52,500 bases of DNA from Cristatella mucedo (Eukaryota > Bryozoa > Phylactolaemata > Cristatellidae): NCBI GenBank assembly GCA_009760855.2, contig WPIO01000056.1, positions 2,685,001 through 2,737,500 on the forward strand, given 5' to 3'. A model generated the notes under the pieces. That model ran no database searches, was not told the DNA's origin, and worked only from the letters and a program-made list of their open reading frames with translations. A program made the translations under genes and the position numbers. This document shows, piece after piece, positions 45,821-52,500 of the stretch; within the stretch, counting starts at the first letter, position 1, and the number at the start of each line of letters is the position of its first letter.

Positions 45821-47090
45821 AGGCGGCGCAGTTTGGCCCCGCGGGCGTACCGCCGCCGGTCAACAGGAACTGGCTTTCGGCCGGGCGGAGCGGCAATTAA
45901 GTTGGCCCACTTTGCCCGGACGCTCGCGGCGGACGTTTGCGCGGGCAATGAACTCGAGGCGACCCACAGACGCCCCTCAGAGGAGATTAGTATGCATGAC
46001 GTACGCATGATGGCGGATCCATGATTCGGCTAAGCAGTCAGCCCAAACCATGACCTCGGGCAAACTAGAGGCTGGCGTGACAAGCCGCGGACGCCCTGTC
46101 CCTGTCACAAGACTAGCCACTGGCACCCTGCGTTCTGTCACTCTGCAAACGCACGATTTACTGTGAGCCAAGGTTTCCGTAAGAGCGGCCACGGTTTCCG
46201 GGTCGCAGCTAAAGTGACCGCGCGAGCGCAAGCGGCGCAAAGGAGACGGCGAGCGAGCAGGCGGGCGACCGCTGTGCACAGATGTCAAGGCCCGTTTACC
46301 CGTGACCGTATCCGCCGCCGCGAGGCGAAGCCGGCATCAACCGTAGCCGCGTCAGCGAGGCCTGGAACGTGCCGCGTCGCGTGGCCTCTCGCATCAGCCG
46401 GCCGCCGCCGCGGCCGCCTCGCCGCAGGACGCTTTGTTAGGCGGCGAAGTGACAGCACTCCGACAGCACACGGGCGCCGAGCCCGCCAAGTCGGCGCGGA
46501 GGCGGACGCCCGCGGCGCCGCCTCCGAGCCCGCGGCGTACGCGGGCGCCGCGTTCCGCGCTCCGCGCCCACCGAGGCTCGCTTAGCCAGCGACCGCAGCA
46601 GAAGCAGCAGCATCTCCGTCGGCCGTGGGCGCACCGACGCCAAGGTCGGAGAGCGGGCCTCGTTCGCGCAGTCATTCGCTCCGACCTCCTCGGAAGTCCG
46701 ACAGCAGATCAGCTAAGCGGCAGGCAGCAGGGAACGAGCAGAAAATGGCAGCACGGCAAGCAGACGGCAGAAAGACGGCAGGCAGACGGCAGAAACTAAA
46801 CAACGGGAACCGAGCCGCTGTGACGCTGAAGAACGAGAAGAAGAAAGCGAGACGAACGAAGATTAAGAAGTAATTCTCAATTCCCGTTCTGAAGCGCCGG
46901 TAGACACTTCGCTCTGACGGGCTGATAGATAAAGCAGGGTTGTCAATATAGATGGGTGCACTGGTAATTTAATTAGTTTAGGTGGGGATCGGGGTGGGGG
47001 GTGGTGTCGGCGGAGAGCTAGATAGATATCGGTTGGCGGCGTAGTCGTTGCAATGCAATGGCAAGACTGATTGTGTTGACTTAATAAATA
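44935..47090. other. GC-rich stretch without a supported gene
   Basis: All frames are broadly open because of composition. Tandem CGCTTGCCCGCGATCAG units occur at about 45538-45595 and CAGACGGCAGAAA units at about 46757-46800. No family motif was seen. Confidence 0.45.
45718..45822 (+). repeat. (GCG)n, about 34 units
   Basis: Pure GCG array. The open frames through it have no recognisable flanking protein. Confidence 0.97.
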
Positions 47091-47118
47091 AATAAATAAA
47101 TACATATAAATATATGTG

Positions 47119-47508
<390 letters not shown>

Positions 47509-47935
47509 GCTGCAGCAGAAATAAGAGGCAGTCAGAGAAAGAAAGGCTGGAAGATGGGTGGCTAACGTTACTTACGGGTTTCACTTGACACTTGGCGTTA
47601 GAATTCAGAAGAATGATACACGTGGTCATCTGCCACACTGGGCATGACTTCTGAGCCAGGTAACAAACAGCAAAGGATGCAGCCAAAACTGGGCGGCATT
47701 GTAACGGCACGGCGGAGCAGCAGCCAGAAGAATACGTACCCTCACACCCCGGAAGTTGTCTGCACTTCCGCAAGTCCGCCCGTCTGACTAACTTTGCCGG
47801 GCCAACATTCTGTCTCTCCGTACTTGTGCACCCGCCACGCCAAACCTGGGCAAAAACTGTCACTTAGCATATTTACCATGCAGTGTAGAACCTCTTCAAC
47901 AGCGCTCCTGCGATAGACTCAGGCTGGGCCTAAAC

Positions 47936-48082
47936 ATGGGTTAGCCGAGGAGATAAGGTGTTCGCTCTTCGCGATCGAAGTCGTGGGTTCGAATCCTGCA
48001 GGGGGCGATCCTTTATCGCCAACTGCAAGTGGTGGTTACAACCGTTACGGCTCTTCTGGTGTCCCACTGAGGGCCATCAGCC
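47936..48082 (+). mobile_element. tRNA-derived SINE, family 1
   Basis: Head TTAGCCGAGGAGATAAGGTG, B box GTGGGTTCGAATCCTGC, body GGGGGCGATCCTTTATCGCC and TTACGGCTCTTCTGGTGTCC. The 3' tail is missing or replaced. This is the only plus-strand family-1 copy. Confidence 0.8.
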
Positions 48083-48221
48083 CTCAGGCGTCCCACGCGC
48101 CGCTACCGCCGACGGCTTCGACGCAGATCTGTCGCCGGCGACGCCGCCCGAGAGACCGCACGGCGGCGAGGCGCGTCTCGCCTGCCGCTCAGGCGTCGCC
48201 GCTGCCGGCATCGCTGCATCG

Positions 48222-48280
<59 letters not shown>
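48222..48280 (+). repeat. (GA)n
   Basis: Pure GA array, flanked by CCGGCATCG on the left and CGATGCCGG on the right, which are exactly complementary. Confidence 0.95.
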
Positions 48281-48281
<1 letters not shown>

Positions 48282-49984
48282 GATGCCGGCTGCGGCGAGC
48301 GGTGCCGCCATTCCGAGTCGCTCCAGTCGCTCGCTCAGCGTCTGACGCTCGCGCTGCGGCGGCGGCCGCGGAGGCGACAAAGGCTTCGGAGGCTTCGGAG
48401 GCGAGAGGCGCTGCGGCGGTGACGCCGGGAAACCCTCGGGTGGTGCTCGGCAGTCTGCCCGCTCCGCTGAGAGGGACGCGTACGCGGCTTAGCGGCGGCG
48501 GCGGCGGCCGCGGAGGCGGCGGGGGTGCCAGCGGCGGTTGGCGCGCGAGCGCAAGACCTCACCAGGACGCCGGTCCGGGCGACGGATTCGCCGAGCTGGA
48601 CGCTCGCGCGCGCGATCGCGCGAGCGGCAGTCGAGCAGCTGACGCTTCGGCAGGTGCCGCCGCTGTGCCGCTCTTTGGACTCCACTGCCGGGTCAAGGGG
48701 TGGAGGAGGCGGCGGCGCTGCGGCGCTGCGGCGGCGGCGGCGGAGATGGACGCGGTCGGGACGGTCGGACTATCGATCGGTGCTCGTTTTTTCCTCATGA
48801 GCCCGAGGGCTTGGTATTTATTGCGGCACCCCCCCATTCAACGACCCGCACTACACGCGTCATCGTCATCTCCACGACATCGCCGAAGCTGCCGGCTCTG
48901 ATGCGTCGCATCGAGCATTGCTACGGGCGACGCTTAGCTCGGCGGCGGCTGCGGCGGCAGCGCGGGTTGGCGGCAGCGGCGGCGGCGGTGACGGCGGCGG
49001 TGACGGCGGCGGCAGCGCGGGTTGGCGGCGGCGGCGGCGACGGCGGTGACAGCGCGGGTTGGCGGCGGTGGCGGCGGCGGCGGCAGCGGCAGCGGCGGGG
49101 TGGAGCTCTCGCCGAAGTGCGTCAGTGCCGGACACGCCCGCGAGCGATTTTGATACGAGCGTATACGGAAGTGGTTGTGCAATGACGGAAATTAAGAAAT
49201 ATCCGCCCGGAAGTGAGCCGAAGTCGGAGAGGCGCGCGCAGCATGATACGAGCGAATAGGAGAGGGGGTGAGTGCGAGGGAGAAGAAACTGAAAGCGACG
49301 AAAGCGACGAGGAGAGCAGGGAGGAGGAGACAGAGAGACAGGAGGAGGGGCTAAATGAGGAAGATGGAAAGCAGGAGCTCAAGAGGAGAAAGGAGAGAGT
49401 AGAGAAGGCGAAAAATCGGAAAAGTGAGAGGGAGATTGAGAGCTGGAAATCCACCACTAACAGGATCGCGAATAGAAGCACGAGGCTGAGCAGGACGACG
49501 ATGCGCAGCCGGAAGGAACTGAAGCACACGACGCTAGCAGGATGAGCAGAAACAGCGAAGACACGCGCATCCTTTGACATCCTTTGACATCCGCATCCGC
49601 CCCGGACTTTGTGACTTGGACGAAATGCCAGCTCATTGCGTCCGCTTCTTATGCTGCGTGCTGCTCACGCGCTGCTCACGTGCGGAATCGCCGTCGCTTT
49701 TCTCGTAGCGAAATGCTGCAGCTTATCGCAACTGTTGCACCATTTCTAGCAATCGTGATCCTTTGTTCTCCATTGCAATGGTGGGGAAAGCCGTTGAGGC
49801 TCTTCTGCCGTTTATACAAATGAAGCTGACGAATCACCTAAGCGTTTTCCCGGATGTAGTTTTACTTTTAAATGTCCCTGAGTTTAAACAGGTCATGATA
49901 TAAGCCGAATGCGAGATCCAGGACTGCAGTTTATAGCTATGGGGACGATCTCAAACATAATATATGAGGTTGGTGTGGGGAAAC
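48281..49984. other. GC-rich stretch with imperfect GGC repeats; possible exon, unproven
   Basis: Imperfect GGC/GGT arrays at 48940-49100. A frame open from 48800 reads PPFNDPHYTRHRHLHDIAEA then AGSDASHRALLRATL before running into the Gly/Ala repeat; it looks more protein-like than its surroundings but matches nothing I know. Further right, 49213-49545 encodes a Glu/Arg-rich 110-residue frame of unknown meaning. Confidence 0.3.
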
Positions 49985-50475
49985 GGCTGAAAGTTCAGTA
50001 GTAGAGATGGGAAAAAAAAGTGTAACTCAGAAATCGGAAAGCGTAACGCTCCAAATCGGTTCAGAAAGCATATTTCCTGTCAGATCTGCACGAAATATAG
50101 GTGTCATGCTCCAAAAGAATCTTTCACAAAATGACCGCATAAGCTCCGTAGTCAAGTCAGCCAGCTTTCAGCTCCCAAACATTGCTAGAATTCGGGCATG
50201 CTTAGGTAGAAATAGTACATCGAAATTATCAATTTTCAGTCACTATTTTTGAGGTTCCTCCATTCTCTGGCTCCAGCCTACTTAACGGAGCTACTGCCCC
50301 ACCCGGCTAAGAATCGTATCACCAAATTTCGGAATCAAACCGTTTGGATGTACCTCGCACGAATCTAAAATCTTTTGGAGACCGCGCCTTTAGTTCGTAT
50401 GCTCCCAAAGTTTGGAACTCACAGCCGACTGAAGTCCCGACATCCATAGACTCGAAGACACTTAAAATGTGCCGA
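49985..50475 (+). mobile_element. LINE-A C-terminal fragment with internal deletion
   Basis: Encodes MGKKSVTQKSESVTLQIGSE, then RNIGVMLQKNLSQNDRISSV and FQLPNIARIRACLGR, then jumps directly to the later block FLHSLAPAYLTELLPHPAK. About 90 codons of the C-terminal domain are missing. The 3' UTR is absent. Confidence 0.85.
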
Positions 50476-50714
50476 TGTCTCGGGATACTTGGCGGCGGCA
50501 GCGGCGGCGGATAAGCGTCATTACCACGTCATGACTAGCGAGCTCAAGCTCTATATCGATATTGTCCTGCTACGAAAGGGCGCTAGAATCCGAGTCCGTC
50601 CGTGATCACATGACCACGAGCGTGACGCGTGACCGCTACACGCTCGCAACCCTCCAGCTATAAGTCGGACCGCGCCGGTTCCGTCGAGCGACTCGCGCAA
50701 ACGGGAGAGAAAGG

Positions 50715-50815
<101 letters not shown>

Positions 50816-51104
50816 GTTCTCCAAATTCAGAGACGCGGCTGGCGCGAGTGCTTTAGCGTCCCGCCTGCCGTCGAGTCGACGCAGAGATTTGGGCACGCCG
50901 AATTTTCGCCACTGTCGTCTACCATTCCCCCAGAGAGGTTCCTGAAGATGCCGCCCGCAGTGCAGCCCGCTAGGTGGCTGAGCACTGGTTGACGTCAACG
51001 GGACGAGCACCTGGCGCGCTGCTCGCAGACGCTCTAGCGCCGGAAGCAATAGGGCACCTTGGCTCAGTGCGGACGACGCAAGGCAGCGCCCTTGTTGTGT
51101 CGGG

Positions 51105-52235
51105 TTATAAAAATGATAATCATAATGCAGTTGATTGAGCTCCCTCAGAGAACTCAGTCTCTTTCTAGGCGCTTTAAATTTGCTGCAAAGGGAAACACGA
51201 TTGAATGGTGAGTAATATCGTGATTGATAAACAACATGAAAAACATGGTTAGGGGTGACATCCACAGGTTCAGCATGCAAGTGCGGTTAGTGGCAGCACG
51301 CACAATGTCAGCACGCATACGCACATGAAGGACGAATCACGGGACCCACAAAATGCTGTCCTAAATAGGTGTTTTTTAAGTTCTTTTTAAATGTGGTCAA
51401 GTCAGGGGATGTTCTGACTCAAGTCGGGACGGAGTTCCAGGCTTTGGGAACATACGAACTAAATGCTCGGTCTCCAAAGGATTTGAGGTTTGTACGAGGT
51501 ATTTGTAGACTGTTGGATTCCGAAAAGCGGGTGCTACGATACTTAGCCTGGTGGGGAGTAGATCTGAGAGATAAGCTGGAGCCAAAGAATGAAGTGACCT
51601 AAAAGTGAGCGACAAAACCTTGAAGTCAATCCGTTGCTTGACTGGTAGCCAGTGCAGGTTGGCGAGAAGTGGTGTGGTGTGGCAACTGCGACGCTCACGA
51701 CAGACAAGCCTAGCTGCAGAGTTTTGCACCAGCTGTAACCGCCTGATTACACATGTTGGTAGACCAGCAAGCAGTGAGTTACAAAAGTCAAGACGGGATG
51801 TCACAAATGCGCAGACCAACTTAGATGTGGTATCGATGTCTAAACAAGCCCGACTTTTAGCAATATTATGTAGCTGAAAGTAGGCAGACTTGATTGTGGA
51901 GCTGATGTGGTCGTCTAACGAGAGGCCACTGTTGAGCAAGACACCTAGATTTCGTGCAGATTCAACAGGAGATATGCTAGCAGAACAAATTTTGAGCGTC
52001 AGAATTTCAAATTTTTGAATCCCAATTAGTTTGCCCATAACTAATAAGTTAATTTTATGGTCGTTGATTTAAGAAAATTTGCGGCCATCCATGTGCGGAT
52101 GTCATCATTACATGCAGCAAGTGAGTTGAGAGAATTCGAGGTGCTCGAAGGCTGTGAGGGATCAAAGCAAAGATACAACTGAGTGTCGTTCGCATAGAAG
52201 TGAAAGCCTAGATTGTGCTTGGCGATGGGAGGTTT
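51105..52235 (-). mobile_element. LINE-A, end of RT through 3' end
   Basis: Minus strand: RT piece with HFYANDTQLYLCFDPSQPS (Asn replaces the first Asp of the catalytic pair) and DIRTWMAANFLK, then a 213-residue frame (RNLGVLLNSGLSLDDHISST, LVCAFVTSRLDFCNSLLAGL, RLVCRERRSCHTTPLLANLH). The 3' UTR and the terminal AAAGCGCCTAGAAAGAGACT motif end at about 51110. It is 5' truncated near 52235. The C-terminal frame is the best-preserved LINE-A part in the window. Confidence 0.92.
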
Positions 52236-52424
52236 CAAATGAGATTCAAATGCAAGACCTCCCACGGCAAGCAGAGGTGTCGCAAAACATGCGCGAGCAT
52301 TCGGAAACGCAAAGAGTTTTCAATTTAAACGTTAAGCGCACCAAACAAATTGAGCCTAAAACATTCGTCGCGTCGAGTTGATCGTAGTTGGTAGCGACGC
52401 AGAGACACGGTGTGCTGGCTCTTC

Positions 52425-52425
<1 letters not shown>

Positions 52426-52500
<75 letters not shown>
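52426..52500 (+). repeat. (GCG)n running off the window end
   Basis: At least 25 pure units. The end of the window falls inside the array. Confidence 0.97.

Noticed and set aside
47936-48010. Possible tRNA genes at SINE heads
   Set aside because: B boxes are good but acceptor and anticodon stems do not pair, and each is followed by a SINE body, so these are tRNA-derived SINEs.

Overview
The window is eukaryotic and almost certainly comes from an invertebrate bilaterian animal. It holds a multi-exon junctophilin gene with GT-AG introns and a single-exon peptide-type GPCR of the FMRFamide/myosuppressin-receptor kind. The rest is animal-type repeats: CR1/L2-like LINEs, tRNA-derived SINEs, a Tigger (CENP-B/pogo-like) transposon relic, a Ty3/Gypsy integrase relic and very long microsatellites. 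Coding exons are strongly GC-biased at third positions. I cannot name the species or phylum.

Layout. 1-7296: GC-rich DNA with GCG, GA, CA and GGA arrays, one SINE, a foldback element and a LINE 3' end; no convincing exon. 7297-22551 (+): the 3' six-sevenths of a junctophilin gene in seven exons. It starts inside the membrane-binding MORN region (MORN VI) and ends in the C-terminal transmembrane anchor. The first exon(s), coding for MORN I-V, must lie upstream of the window. Introns carry LINE and SINE pieces, GA/CT/GT arrays and an inverted pair of about 300 bp flanking exon 6. 22552-29930: probable 3' UTR, then intergenic DNA with SINEs, an uninterrupted CAG array of about 83 units, the Gypsy relic, and AT/GA arrays with large palindromes. 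29940-37870: a nest of dead transposons (two LINE-A copies tail to tail, a Tigger relic, a LINE-B copy). 40203-41840 (-): the intronless GPCR gene. 41841-52500: further SINE and LINE-A copies, low-complexity GC-rich DNA and microsatellites.

Where recognisable genes exist they suggest excitable-cell biology (junctophilin tethers ER/SR to plasma membrane; the GPCR is probably a neuropeptide receptor), but the two are far apart and nothing shows that they work together. The most useful observations beyond the genes are structural: an inverted repeat that could loop out frame-neutral junctophilin exon 6, a SINE bounded by exact 60-bp direct repeats, a 3'-terminal motif shared by LINE-A and a tRNA-derived SINE family, and several perfect hairpins. 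I found no new multi-gene system. Most open reading frames here are translations of simple repeats.
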